A stretch of 64,000 nucleotides of DNA. Origin: Edaphobacter bradus. GTDB lineage: Bacteria > Acidobacteriota > Terriglobia > Terriglobales > Acidobacteriaceae. The stretch covers positions 310,001 to 374,000 of the forward strand of contig NZ_JAGSYF010000001.1 of NCBI RefSeq assembly GCF_025685645.1, written 5' to 3'. The notes under the pieces are model-generated. The model did not search any database. It was not told where the DNA came from and worked only from the letters and a program-made list of their open reading frames with translations. Positions 26,601-34,814 of this stretch are shown here, piece after piece. The translations under genes were made by a program, and so were the position numbers. Positions within the stretch are counted from its first letter, which is position 1, and each line of letters begins with the position of its first letter.

Positions 26601-27978
26601 CGGGCTGCAGCCACAGCGCCATATTCAGAGCAAAGCCCACGACCATGCCAAGGATCGCTCCGGCTTGCGTGGCGTAGCGCGTGAGCGTGCCCAGCAGGAA
26701 GACTCCGAGGAGGGCGCCATACGCGACCGAGGCGATGGAGAGGCCGATCTCGACGACGTGGCCGTGGCCGCCGGCCTTAATGCTGTAGACGGCGATGGCA
26801 AAGAGGACAAGCGCCCAGAGCAGTGTAGAGGAGCGGGAGATCATAATACGTTCGCGGTCGTCGGCCTTGGGTCGCCAGTGCATGTAAAAGTCTACGACGG
26901 TAGTGGAGGAGAGGGAGTTGAGCGCGGCGGAGAGGTTCGACATCGCCGCCGCGAGAATCGCTGCGATGAGCAGGCCTGCTACGCCGACGGGCATCTCGCG
27001 CACGATGAAGGTGGGGAAGATGCGGTCGGCGCTCGTGAAGCTGGCAGGGTGCAGGCCGTAGAAGACGTATAGCCCAGCTCCGATGAAGAGGAAGAGCGTG
27101 AACTGCAGCAGGATCACGGCGCCGGAGCTGAGCAGCGCAATGCGCGACTCGCGCAGGTTGCGCGCGGCCAGCATGCGCTGCACCATGAGCTGGTCTGTAC
27201 CGTGCGACGCCATGGTGAGGAAGGCTCCGCCGAGCAGCCCGGCCCAGAAGGTATAGGACTGGGTGAGGTTCACGGCGAAGCTGAAGAGGTGGAACTTGCC
27301 CGCTGCTGCGGCGACCTCGTGGATCTGCCCCCATCCTCCGGGAACGTGCGTGCCGAGTGTGGCGATGGCGACGATTGTGCCGGCGATATAGATGAACATC
27401 TGCACGACGTCGGTCCAGATGACGGCTGCCATGCCTCCCTCGAAGGTGTAGAGCAGCGTGAGCGCGGAGATAAGCGCGATAGAGATGACGTCTCCGGTTC
27501 CGATGGCGATGCTGACCACGATGGAGACGGCGAAGACGCGCACTCCCTCGGCAGCGGCGCGCGTGATGAGAAACAGGCCTGCGGTGACCTTGTGAAGGGT
27601 GTGGCCGAAGCGCTGATCGATGAGTTGGTAAGCCGTCAGCATGCTGCCTTTGAAGTATCGCGGCAGAAACAGCGCCGCTACGACGACGCGTCCGACCAGG
27701 TAGCCCAGCACAACCTGTAGAAAGCCGAAGTCCCCTGCGAAGGCCACGCCAGGAATGCTGATGATGGTCAGGGTGCTAGTCTCGGCGGAGACGATGGAGA
27801 GCGCGATGGCCCACCAGGGGATGGAGCGGTCGGCAAGGAAGTAGCTCTCAAGCGAGCGTGAGGCAGGCTTTTTGCCGTTGCGAAAACGCAGGCCGAAGAG
27901 GGTAATCCCAACCAGATAGGCGGCGATGAGGCCAAGGTCCAGAGTATGAAGGTGAAGTGAAGGTACTGCAGAGGGCAT
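23692..27978 (-). CDS. Three-part fusion: sodium:solute symporter, serine hydrolase (AmiE/beta-lactamase type) and NamZ-type exo-N-acetylmuramidase
   Basis: About 1428 residues in one uninterrupted frame. Residues ~10-510 are a sodium:solute symporter with some 13 membrane spans (SYFLADRSIPWWAIALSIVS; EGGMAAVIWTDVVQMFIY). A hydrophobic segment near 520-535 ending in LSAAEG looks like an internal signal that puts the rest in the periplasm. Residues ~550-960 are a class C beta-lactamase-like serine hydrolase: SLTK at 618-621, a YSD near 710 and GHTG near 924. A CxCxxCxxC linker lies near 988. Residues ~1010-1428 are DUF1343/NamZ, with LLTNQSG, SPEHGIFG and DLQDAGVRFYTYE. In Bacillus, AmiE, NamZ and a MurNAc importer are separate genes of one recycling operon; here they are one chain. 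A GTG at 28035 would add 19 residues. Confidence 0.87.
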   Translation of the reverse strand: MPSAVPSLHLHTLDLGLIAAYLVGITLFGLRFRNGKKPASRSLESYFLADRSIPWWAIALSIVSAETSTLTIISIPGVAFAGDFGFLQVVLGYLVGRVVVAALFLPRYFKGSMLTAYQLIDQRFGHTLHKVTAGLFLITRAAAEGVRVFAVSIVVSIAIGTGDVISIALISALTLLYTFEGGMAAVIWTDVVQMFIYIAGTIVAIATLGTHVPGGWGQIHEVAAAAGKFHLFSFAVNLTQSYTFWAGLLGGAFLTMASHGTDQLMVQRMLAARNLRESRIALLSSGAVILLQFTLFLFIGAGLYVFYGLHPASFTSADRIFPTFIVREMPVGVAGLLIAAILAAAMSNLSAALNSLSSTTVVDFYMHWRPKADDRERIMISRSSTLLWALVLFAIAVYSIKAGGHGHVVEIGLSIASVAYGALLGVFLLGTLTRYATQAGAILGMVVGFALNMALWLQPAPIHLANLPLLGDTTLPRVAFTWYVLIGAAVTFAIGSLASLIFRKQPARKAVAAAIIACLSLLSSRTLSAAEGEESASPTSTQVSTTTTAPDFTPISALINDAIEQKKLPGAVVVVGHDNHIVFEKAYGNRKLAGEPGLDGKPSAAEPMTEDTIFDMASLTKCLATATAIMQLYEQGKFQFDDPVAKYLPEFAANGKEKVTIRELLTHYSGLPPDVSLKDSWGLAAPDKAEGIKRAMESTLANPPGTKFVYSDINFITLGVLVEKLSGQPLDVYVEQQIFKPLGMMSTFYHPFDKTCGPVIRTGAAIQPGPHPRLPMHMVCPQNTWSPTALDPETAPTAHDDELNAEVNPDFDHLLRGTVHDPTTRRMGGVAGHAGVFSTAHDIALYADALLEKFLHNKGPFPLKQSTLQLMAKPEQPATAQEGATIFTPDGQPTKGVAARGFGWDINTAFSRPRGSVFPIGSFGHTGFTGTTLWMDPQSDTYIILLSNAIHPRGNPPISTLRGQVATAAAQALHLEALSFSKPNGVCTCTHCAGCPGLSVDSTVSLINSHLSAGIQVLTGIDALESTHYQTLTEVSHRHGNHLRLGLLTNQSGLDSNGRRTIDLLATEAAKHVPGLALTTLFSPEHGIFGKQDTTDISAETDPTTHLPVVSLYGAKPEQRHPSHEQLKDLDAVVIDLQDAGVRFYTYETVTGYFLEAAANEKALGHSLEIIVLDRPNIIGGEQVQGPVSDTGHESYTNYMPLPIRHGMTLGELARYINGERRLPSPTSRNVQVPLEALLTVVPLQSWSRAQYFDETHLPWTNPSPNLRNVTEATLYPGVALLEMTNLSVGRGTDHPFEQLGAPYIDAAALTAYLTSRKIPGVAFTASTITVAEDANHYPYHGQTIPALHITLTDRRQLDSPELGIELLTALNRLYPAQFNLSKAERLLVSVNTMLALENKEDPRKIAASWSAELDAFKQRREPYLLYH

Positions 27979-28056
27979 ACCAGCGAGTGTATAGCGGCAG
28001 AGGCGGGAAATGCTGCCCAGATTGTGCGCGCTCACGTGTCATATCATGGCTAGGTT

Positions 28057-28974
28057 ATGAGCTTTTTTCTGGCGATAGATGCAGGTGGGACGAAGACGAC
28101 AGGCGTGCTTGCCGACGAGACGCGCATCCTGGCGCGGGCCGTTACGGGAACCGTGAAGCTGATGCGAGTGAGCGAGGGGGAGGCGACATCGCGGCTGCGC
28201 GGCCTGCTGTCGCAGCTCTCGCTTGAGGCGAAGGTGAGCCTGGCTGATTTGACGCGGACGTGCATCGGGCTGGCAGGCCTTTCCATCGAAGCGGTACGTG
28301 AGTGGGCTGAGCGGGAGATCGGCGAGGTCGTTGGCGGCGAGCTTCTGTTGTGCGGCGACCAGGAGATCGCGCTCGACGGCGCATTTCGGGGCGGCGAAGG
28401 CATTCTGGTGATCGCCGGCACGGGCTCCAATGTCATCGGACGTGCCTCAGACGGGACCAGGTACAGCGCCGGAGGCTGGGGCCCGGCGCTGGGAGATGAG
28501 GGCTCGGGCTTCTGGATCGGGCAGGAGGCGCTGCGCGGGGGCTTCTGGGCGAGAGACCGCAATATTCCGACGGTGCTGCTCGAAGAGATCAGCGAGTTCT
28601 GGAAGCTGGAATCGATCGGCGAGATCGTCGAGAAGGCCAATCTCCGTCCCGGGCCGGACTTCGCCGCGCTTACTCCGGTCGTCGTCAAGTGCGCTGAGCA
28701 GGGGGACGACCTTGCCAAGGCGATTCTTGAACGCGCCGGGGAAGAGCTTGCCGAACAGGTGTCTCTGGTCGCTGTCAAGATGCTCGAAACAGGAACGAAC
28801 GGTGAAGTCGGCCTCGCCTATACCGGCAGCGTCATCGAGCACGTGGGCATCGTGCGCGAATCGATGGTGCGTGCGCTCAAGCAGTCGGCCCCGCGCGTGA
28901 AGTTGATGGAGGGAGCGGTCGACTCACTTGAAGGCGCGCTGTGGCGCGCGCGGGGGGGCGGACGGAACGCCTGA
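28057..28974 (+). CDS. BadF/BadG-family N-acetylglucosamine/N-acetylmuramate kinase
   Basis: A 305-residue ASKHA-fold kinase. The phosphate loop is IDAGGTKTTGVLAD; GDQEIALDGAF and VIAGTGSNVIGR are the second phosphate and adenosine signatures. This family includes GlcNAc kinases and the MurK kinase that phosphorylates both GlcNAc and MurNAc. It is divergent from the symporter/amidase/NamZ fusion with a gap under 80 bases. The sugar freed and imported by the fusion is the obvious candidate substrate. MurNAc versus GlcNAc preference cannot be read from sequence. Confidence 0.88.
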   Translation: MSFFLAIDAGGTKTTGVLADETRILARAVTGTVKLMRVSEGEATSRLRGLLSQLSLEAKVSLADLTRTCIGLAGLSIEAVREWAEREIGEVVGGELLLCGDQEIALDGAFRGGEGILVIAGTGSNVIGRASDGTRYSAGGWGPALGDEGSGFWIGQEALRGGFWARDRNIPTVLLEEISEFWKLESIGEIVEKANLRPGPDFAALTPVVVKCAEQGDDLAKAILERAGEELAEQVSLVAVKMLETGTNGEVGLAYTGSVIEHVGIVRESMVRALKQSAPRVKLMEGAVDSLEGALWRARGGGRNA

Positions 28975-28993
28975 TCCGGACGGACTCAGGCGC

Positions 28994-30157
28994 TCAAAAA
29001 GTAAACGCAGGAACCACGCTGCCGCTCAGGATCGTCTGGGTCAGCTCGCCTGCCGCGTTGAAGAGGTTAAAGTTCGCCGGCTGGCCAGCAGCAATGTTTG
29101 CGACAGTGTCTGTTACGCCGACCATCATGGCCGGGGTGTGCGAGGCCATGCGAACTGCGGTCCCCAGGGGAACTCCGGCGAACCGTTGCAGATTAGCTAC
29201 GGCGCGGTCGAGCGTGAGCACGCTGCCGGCAAGCGTCTGCTTGCCATGCGCGAGATCGTCGGCGGAGAGCGCGCGGCCGGCGGAGAGCTTCACCTTGAAG
29301 TTGCCGAGCATGTAGATGCCGTCTGGCATACCCGTCGCTGACATGCAGTCGGTGATAAGGATGCCCCGCTGCTCGCCTTTGGCCTTCAGCCACAATCGCA
29401 CCAGTTCGGGAGCGACGTGAATGCCGTCGCAGATCAGTTCGGCGAAGAGAGGCTCGGTATCAAGCACCGTGCCCAGAACGCCCGGTTCGCGATGGTCGAG
29501 CGGACGCATCGCGTTGTAGGTGTGGGTGGCGCTGGTGGCTCCGGCGTCGATCGCGGGCTGCGTCTCGTGCGCGGTCGCGTTCGTGTGGCCAATGCTGACC
29601 TTGATGCCGAGCGCAACAGCGTGCGTAATCATATCGATCGACCCGGGGATCTCCGGCGCGACGGTCATCAGGCGGATGTGGCCGCGGGCCGCCTGATGGA
29701 AACGATCGAGCAGAGCGATGCTGGGCGGATGGATATCTTCAGGCGGATGCACGCCTCGTTTGGCGTGGGAGATGAATGGCCCCTCCAGGTGAATCCCAAT
29801 GGGCCGCGCTTCTCCCCGGGCCGCGTCCGCCTCAATGGCATTCGCTATTCCTTCGAGGGAGCGCAACGTCTTCTCGACCGGCGCTGTCACGGTTGTCGCG
29901 AGGTAGTGGCCTACGCCGCGCGCGGCGAGAAAGCGGCTCACCGCGCCGATGGCCTTGGGCGTCCCCTCCATCACGTCGTGGCTTGCCGCGCCATGCATGT
30001 GGACGTCGAAGAAGGTGGAGGTGAGCGTCGTGTCGGCTGCACCATTTCGCGGGTCCGAGTGGATGCTCGTGATCACCCCGTCGACGACCTGGATGACCGG
30101 ATGATCAATCGTCTCCGACGATGTAATGAGACGGCGTGCTGCGAGTGTCTGAAGCAT
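28994..30157 (-). CDS. nagA: N-acetylglucosamine-6-phosphate deacetylase
   Basis: A 387-residue amidohydrolase converting GlcNAc-6-P to glucosamine-6-P. Metal and substrate motifs are FFDVHMHGA, HLEGPFISHAKRGVH (metal-binding Glu), SIGHTNA, and ICDGIHVAPE, with the catalytic Asp in LITDCMSATG. It converges on the BadF kinase gene, 19 bases between stops, and lies downstream of the GH20 gene on the same strand. It completes the kinase-deacetylase part of amino-sugar salvage; no nagB is in the window. Confidence 0.95.
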   Translation of the reverse strand: MLQTLAARRLITSSETIDHPVIQVVDGVITSIHSDPRNGAADTTLTSTFFDVHMHGAASHDVMEGTPKAIGAVSRFLAARGVGHYLATTVTAPVEKTLRSLEGIANAIEADAARGEARPIGIHLEGPFISHAKRGVHPPEDIHPPSIALLDRFHQAARGHIRLMTVAPEIPGSIDMITHAVALGIKVSIGHTNATAHETQPAIDAGATSATHTYNAMRPLDHREPGVLGTVLDTEPLFAELICDGIHVAPELVRLWLKAKGEQRGILITDCMSATGMPDGIYMLGNFKVKLSAGRALSADDLAHGKQTLAGSVLTLDRAVANLQRFAGVPLGTAVRMASHTPAMMVGVTDTVANIAAGQPANFNLFNAAGELTQTILSGSVVPAFTF

Positions 30158-30201
30158 TAGGCGTTCAGTTTAGTCCATGGGAAGAAGGTGAATGGCTGGC
30201 A

Positions 30202-30242
30202 GCCGTGCCGAGGCTTCCCGGTGTGGAGAAAGTCGGCACGGC
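30202..30242. promoter_or_regulatory. Perfect 10-bp inverted repeat between the GH20 gene and nagA
   Basis: Positions 30202-30211 and 30233-30242 are exact inverted copies of GCCGTGCCGA with a 21-base loop, inside the 107-base gap. No T-run follows on either strand. It could be a processing hairpin or an operator for a dimeric regulator; the sequence does not decide. Confidence 0.4.
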
Positions 30243-30264
30243 CATGCTGAAGCGAAGACGAATC

Positions 30265-32445
30265 TTAGTGGCTCGCGGGAGACTGATTCTCTGGCGCCGT
30301 TGTCGCAGTGGGCGGAGCAGGAATCCCCAGGTCTGCCGCCGGGGGCAGCGTCTTCAAGTTGACCCACTGGCGCTGCGCAATCCTTACGCGATCCATGCGG
30401 CTGAGCCACAACTGAATCGTCAGGTCGTAACGCTCGAGGTTGTTGCGCAGGAAGTATGGCCGGTAGCTCTTGAGCCATGCCTGCTCGTACAGGTCGCGCA
30501 GCAGCGAGTAGTTGTTGCGCAGGTCCTCCAGCTTGCCGTTGACGCTGTTGATGCCGCCCAGCTCCCGCACGAGGTCCTCGCGGTCCTCCTTGACGGTCGA
30601 GGTCTGGAGAGCGAAGGCGTGCGCGTAGCTGGTGGCGATCTCGTCGGTCAGTTCGAACTTCAGCCCGATCAGGTCCATTCGCCGCGCTCCCAACTCCAGC
30701 ACATCGAGAGCATCGGTTTCACGCAGGTTCGGATTGGCGTTCCTGGCCTCGGCGACCAGTGCGATGGCGCGCTCGGTGTGCAGACGCAGCTCCGGGAGAA
30801 TCGCCCGAATCTCAGCCGCCATGCGCTGCCCGTCGGGGTTCCACGGGTCCTGCCAGAAGAGCAGATCCTGCGCATCGGTCTTGTAGGGGGAGTCCTTCAG
30901 GAGCTTGTGCGCGGCCATCAACTCCTTCTGGGCCTGGTCGATCTTGCCGGTCGCGTCGCCGTGGAAGTTCATGCCATAGCTCGCCTGGAAGGCTGGAATC
31001 GATGCCTCGCCCTTGTGCCAGGCGGCCTCAGCTCCAAAGAGGATGCCGTACCAGTTCGCGTTGAAGAGAGCTTCGCCGTCGTCGTCCCAGATGGTGTTCA
31101 GCTGTCCGGTCGCTCCGAGCTGCTGGCCTTCGAGGGTGAACTGCTGGATGTTTTCGAGTGCGTTGTTCCAGTTGGGATAAACGCGCGACCAGTTGTTGAC
31201 GCCGGGTGAGACCCATGTCTGAAAGCCCGCGTCGGTGAATGGCTTGATGAACCGCGCAAACCCGCGTGGCTGCGGGTTGTACTCCCATGGCACGGCGATG
31301 GTCGCCTGCTTGAAGCTGTCGGGAAGCTGCTTCAAGAGGTCCGGCTCCTTCATCGCGATATCGCCCCAGAAGAGGAGCTTCCGGTTCAGCGGCTTCAGAT
31401 CGGTGACGATCCGCTGCAGGTATCCCAGATACACCGGCCCGAGCCCCTCCGCATCCACCTGCGCCTTGGTCTGTCCCTTGCCCAGCTCCACGGTCTCGTC
31501 GGCGCCGAGATGCAGGAACGGTCCCGGATAGATTCCGGCGAGCTCGTTGAACATGTCGTGGGTCAGTTTCTGTCCGTCGGGCTGGCCCGGAGCAAGCACC
31601 TGTCCGTGAGGCGTCTCACCGATCGGCGAATACTTGTCCCATGTCAGAAGATAGTGCAGGTGCCCGAAGGCCTCCTGCTCCGGGATGACGGTGACGTGGT
31701 AGTTCGCCGCATAGGCTACCAGCTTGCGCGCCTGCGCCTGCGTCAGCGTGCCCCCCGGCGGAGCCATCAGCGGGTGACCGGTGTACTGCATCGTGTGCTC
31801 GAAGTATGGCGAGTAGACGTTCAGCTTGTAGGCAGCCAGCATGCGAATTTGCTTCTTCTGGAAGTCCAGCGTTGGCACCGGGCCCCGCGAGAGGTCGTCG
31901 TGCAGGCCGCGATACTGCATCGCCGGCCAATCGCGGACCGTCGCGGTGTGGAGCACGGCATTTGTGCCGGTTCCGGTCACAAGCTGCTTGACGGTCTGCA
32001 GGGCATAGAAGATTCCCGCGTCGCTCGCGGCCGTAATAGCCAAGCCCTTGCCGTCCGGGAGGATGACGTATCCCTCCGCCTTCATCTCCGCGGGAAACTC
32101 TGACGGTGCGTCGGCAGGCTGAGGCGTTGCCTCTTTATAGATAGACTTTGCCATCGGCGAGCCATAGCGCACGACCAGCAGATTCACCGGCGAGGTCGTG
32201 TTCGCCGCGACGCCCTGCGAGGCGAGATAGCTCTTCAAGTCGTTGATGGCGAAGGCGTCTTCGGCCGCACAGGGAGCAGCGCAATTGATTCGCACGCCGG
32301 AGGCCAGCGACTGCACCTCCCCGGCACGAACCTCGCGTGGAATCGGGATCAGATTGAGTGACGGAGAAGCAGGTTGGGCCAGGGAGACGAGGGAGACAAA
32401 TGGAAGGAAAAGGGCTGCACGTCCTGCGGCACGAAACGATGGCAT
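30265..32445 (-). CDS. GH20-like beta-N-acetylhexosaminidase, secreted
   Basis: About 726 residues. A signal peptide (ALFLPFVSLVSLAQ) is followed by a GH20 N-terminal alpha/beta domain (SLNLIPIPREV; EGYVILPDGKGLAITAASDAG) and a TIM barrel. The catalytic Asp-Glu pair is in HLGADETVELGKG, near residue 340. It would release terminal GlcNAc or GalNAc from chitin, glycans or muropeptides. The C-terminal 200 residues are helical and unassigned. The ATG at 32445 is chosen because the signal peptide begins there; the open frame continues upstream. nagA follows on the same strand. Confidence 0.85.
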   Translation of the reverse strand: MPSFRAAGRAALFLPFVSLVSLAQPASPSLNLIPIPREVRAGEVQSLASGVRINCAAPCAAEDAFAINDLKSYLASQGVAANTTSPVNLLVVRYGSPMAKSIYKEATPQPADAPSEFPAEMKAEGYVILPDGKGLAITAASDAGIFYALQTVKQLVTGTGTNAVLHTATVRDWPAMQYRGLHDDLSRGPVPTLDFQKKQIRMLAAYKLNVYSPYFEHTMQYTGHPLMAPPGGTLTQAQARKLVAYAANYHVTVIPEQEAFGHLHYLLTWDKYSPIGETPHGQVLAPGQPDGQKLTHDMFNELAGIYPGPFLHLGADETVELGKGQTKAQVDAEGLGPVYLGYLQRIVTDLKPLNRKLLFWGDIAMKEPDLLKQLPDSFKQATIAVPWEYNPQPRGFARFIKPFTDAGFQTWVSPGVNNWSRVYPNWNNALENIQQFTLEGQQLGATGQLNTIWDDDGEALFNANWYGILFGAEAAWHKGEASIPAFQASYGMNFHGDATGKIDQAQKELMAAHKLLKDSPYKTDAQDLLFWQDPWNPDGQRMAAEIRAILPELRLHTERAIALVAEARNANPNLRETDALDVLELGARRMDLIGLKFELTDEIATSYAHAFALQTSTVKEDREDLVRELGGINSVNGKLEDLRNNYSLLRDLYEQAWLKSYRPYFLRNNLERYDLTIQLWLSRMDRVRIAQRQWVNLKTLPPAADLGIPAPPTATTAPENQSPASH

Positions 32446-32704
32446 ATAAACCACGGTAAACGAGTTGGCGGTTTCGTGGGGAGTTTGCGATCCAATCCAG
32501 TTACATACCTCAAGGAGCAAACTAACCATCATCGTGCAAGGTCTTGTTTTGTCTAGAAAAGATCGTGCGAATTCTTCTTCTATTCACACAACTCTGGGAG
32601 TATCAGTTACGAAACGATAAAGGGTAAGTGTCGCAGTGGAAGGCCTTTTCGTGCCTTCCAGTGGTAATGCCTGCCTTAAGTTTCCAAATAACTTGCGAGG
32701 ATTC

Positions 32705-34534
32705 ATGACGAACCAACGAAAAGCGGCACTCGCCGCGATGCTGCTTGTCAGCACCGTATCGATGCAAGCTCAGACGGCGGGAACGCCCGCCAAGACGACC
32801 ACCAAGAAGGCCGTCAAAAAGAAGGCGCCCGTCGAATCAGCGACAGAGCGCGAGTTGCGGGAGTTGCGCGAACAGATGCTCAACCAGCAGGGCCAGATCA
32901 ACGCGCTGAAGCAGCAGGTCGCTGACCGCGACGCCAAGCTGGCGACAGCTGCGAGCGATGCCCAGGCTGCCAACGCGTCGGCTGCAGCGGCAACCGCGCA
33001 GGCCCAGAGCGTCAGCTCCAGCCTGCAGCAGAACAACGAGGCGGTTACGGCGCTCAGCTCTAGCGTTACCGACCTCAAGAACTCCAATGCAGGGCTGGCC
33101 CAGACTATCAGCGATACCAAGAAGGACATCACTGCGGCTATGGAGTCGCCGATAGCGCTCCATTACAAGGGCGTCACCATCACTCCGGGCGGATTCTTTG
33201 CGTTGGAGTCGGCATATCGCACCCGCGCACTGAACGCAGACATCAATACTCCGTTCAACGCGACCCCCTACCAAGGTGCTGGGCAGGCACATACAAGCGA
33301 GCTCAACCTGTCGGGGCGTCCGACTCGCCCCACCGTCCTTGTTGAAGGCAACGCGGGCCCGTTCAAGCTGCTCGGCTACCTCGAAGCTGACTTCCAGAGC
33401 GCAGGCGTCACGAGCAACGACAACCAGAGCAACAGCTACACCCTTCGTCAACGCCAGGCCTTCGCTCAGGTCGCTTTGAACAGCGGGCTCACCGTCACGG
33501 GCGGGCAGATGTGGTCGCTGGTGACGGAAACCAAGAAGGGAACTGACAACCGAACCGAGAATACGCCTCTCGTGATCGATCACCAGTACAACGTCGGTTT
33601 CAGCTGGGCTCGTCAGGCTGCCCTCCGCGTGCAGCAGAAGATCGGCATTACAACCATTGCTGCTTCGCTTGAAAATGCGCAGATTATCTATTCTGCGACC
33701 AATGCGAATGCCAACTTCTTCATCGGAAACGCTGGTGCCGGCGGGGGACTTTACGACCAGTTGGCGAACTACTCGAGCAACGTTGCACCGGACATCATTG
33801 TGAAGGCTGCTTTTGACCCGAAGGTCGGTCACTACGAAATCGGTGGCCTCGCCCGGTTCTTCCGCGACCGTTACTACCCTGGTCAGACGAACACCCCTCC
33901 CACCGCTGCAGGTGGTACGAACGACACGAAGACGGGCGGCGGTTTCTTCGCAAACGCGCGCTTTCCCATTACTCATTATGTGGACTTCGGCGTGCACGGA
34001 CTTGCTGGTACGGGCGTAGGCCGCTACGGCACGTCAACCTTGCCTGACGTGACGGTTCATCCAAACGGAACACTCGCTCCGATCAAGGGCTACCAGGGCC
34101 TGGTCTCGATCGAGCTTCACCCGAACAAGAAGCTGGATCTGTTTGGTTACGGCGGCGGCGAGTACGCGCAGCGCACGGTCTACGTAAACACGCTGGGCCC
34201 GGCGGCTACCATTGGCCGGCTCGTTGGTTATGCTCCTCCTACCGCCTCGAACGCAGGCTGTAACACGGAGACCTTGCCGACGAGCACTGGAAATGGATTT
34301 GCCGGCGGCGCCCCGTACAATCCGGGTACCCCCGCAAGCTGCCTTGGCGCGACGCGTGCGATCTTCGAGGGAACGGCAGGCTACACCTACCGCTTCTACA
34401 ACGGTCCCAGGGGCCGCCTCCAGTACACCCTTCAGTACAGCTACCTGACCCGCACGGGCTGGGTGGGTGTGGGTGGCGCACCGAAGGCGACCAACAACAT
34501 GGTGTTCACGAGCCTGCGTTACTACCTCCCGTAA
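32705..34534 (+). CDS. Coiled-coil porin-like outer-membrane protein
   Basis: 609 residues. A signal peptide (LAAMLLVSTVSMQAQ), a Lys/Thr-rich spacer, and a long coiled coil from about residue 50 to 145 (ERELRELREQMLNQQGQINALKQQ... with Ala/Gln/Ser heptads) precede a beta-rich barrel of about 430 residues that ends in SLRYYLP. Similar coiled-coil porins with an N-terminal tether are common in Acidobacteria. The ATG at 32705 follows GAGGA; the earlier in-frame start has no signal. Channel specificity is unknown; the upstream amino-sugar and downstream uronate genes suggest sugar or sugar-acid uptake. Confidence 0.8.
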   Translation: MTNQRKAALAAMLLVSTVSMQAQTAGTPAKTTTKKAVKKKAPVESATERELRELREQMLNQQGQINALKQQVADRDAKLATAASDAQAANASAAAATAQAQSVSSSLQQNNEAVTALSSSVTDLKNSNAGLAQTISDTKKDITAAMESPIALHYKGVTITPGGFFALESAYRTRALNADINTPFNATPYQGAGQAHTSELNLSGRPTRPTVLVEGNAGPFKLLGYLEADFQSAGVTSNDNQSNSYTLRQRQAFAQVALNSGLTVTGGQMWSLVTETKKGTDNRTENTPLVIDHQYNVGFSWARQAALRVQQKIGITTIAASLENAQIIYSATNANANFFIGNAGAGGGLYDQLANYSSNVAPDIIVKAAFDPKVGHYEIGGLARFFRDRYYPGQTNTPPTAAGGTNDTKTGGGFFANARFPITHYVDFGVHGLAGTGVGRYGTSTLPDVTVHPNGTLAPIKGYQGLVSIELHPNKKLDLFGYGGGEYAQRTVYVNTLGPAATIGRLVGYAPPTASNAGCNTETLPTSTGNGFAGGAPYNPGTPASCLGATRAIFEGTAGYTYRFYNGPRGRLQYTLQYSYLTRTGWVGVGGAPKATNNMVFTSLRYYLP

Positions 34535-34559
34535 ACACTACGAAAGCTAAGACAGAGAG

Positions 34560-34592
34560 GTGGCGCTTCTTCGGAAGCGCCACTTCTCTTTT
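34560..34592 (+). terminator. Intrinsic terminator after the porin gene
   Basis: A perfect 10-bp stem (34560-34569 with 34574-34583) with a TTCG loop, followed by TTCTCTTTT. It should stop the porin transcript before uxaC. Confidence 0.88.
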
Positions 34593-34716
34593 CATCCCGA
34601 AGGCCCTTCCCGATTCGTCATCGCAGCGAAGATCTGCATATTCCGTCTGATCACTTCTCCGGATCTGAGGCTGGAGTACGGCAGCTATCGATTAGAGGTT
34701 TCATCCGTACGATTCG

Positions 34717-34724
34717 TGGTACCA
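34717..34724. promoter_or_regulatory. TGGTACCA palindrome upstream of uxaC
   Basis: A TGGT/ACCA palindrome about 90 bases before uxaC. GntR-family regulators of uronate genes (ExuR/UxuR type) bind TGGT..ACCA sites. Related sites occur before uxaE and between kduD and kduI, but the centre spacing differs in each, so this is only a candidate operator. Confidence 0.25.
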
Positions 34725-34814
34725 GCGTGTGGGTCGAATCTGGTACGCTTCCTCAGTTGCGCGTTTGTTCGAAGTCGCGATTAAATGATCTTCTTTCGAT
34801 AGCGAGGTGCTGCA

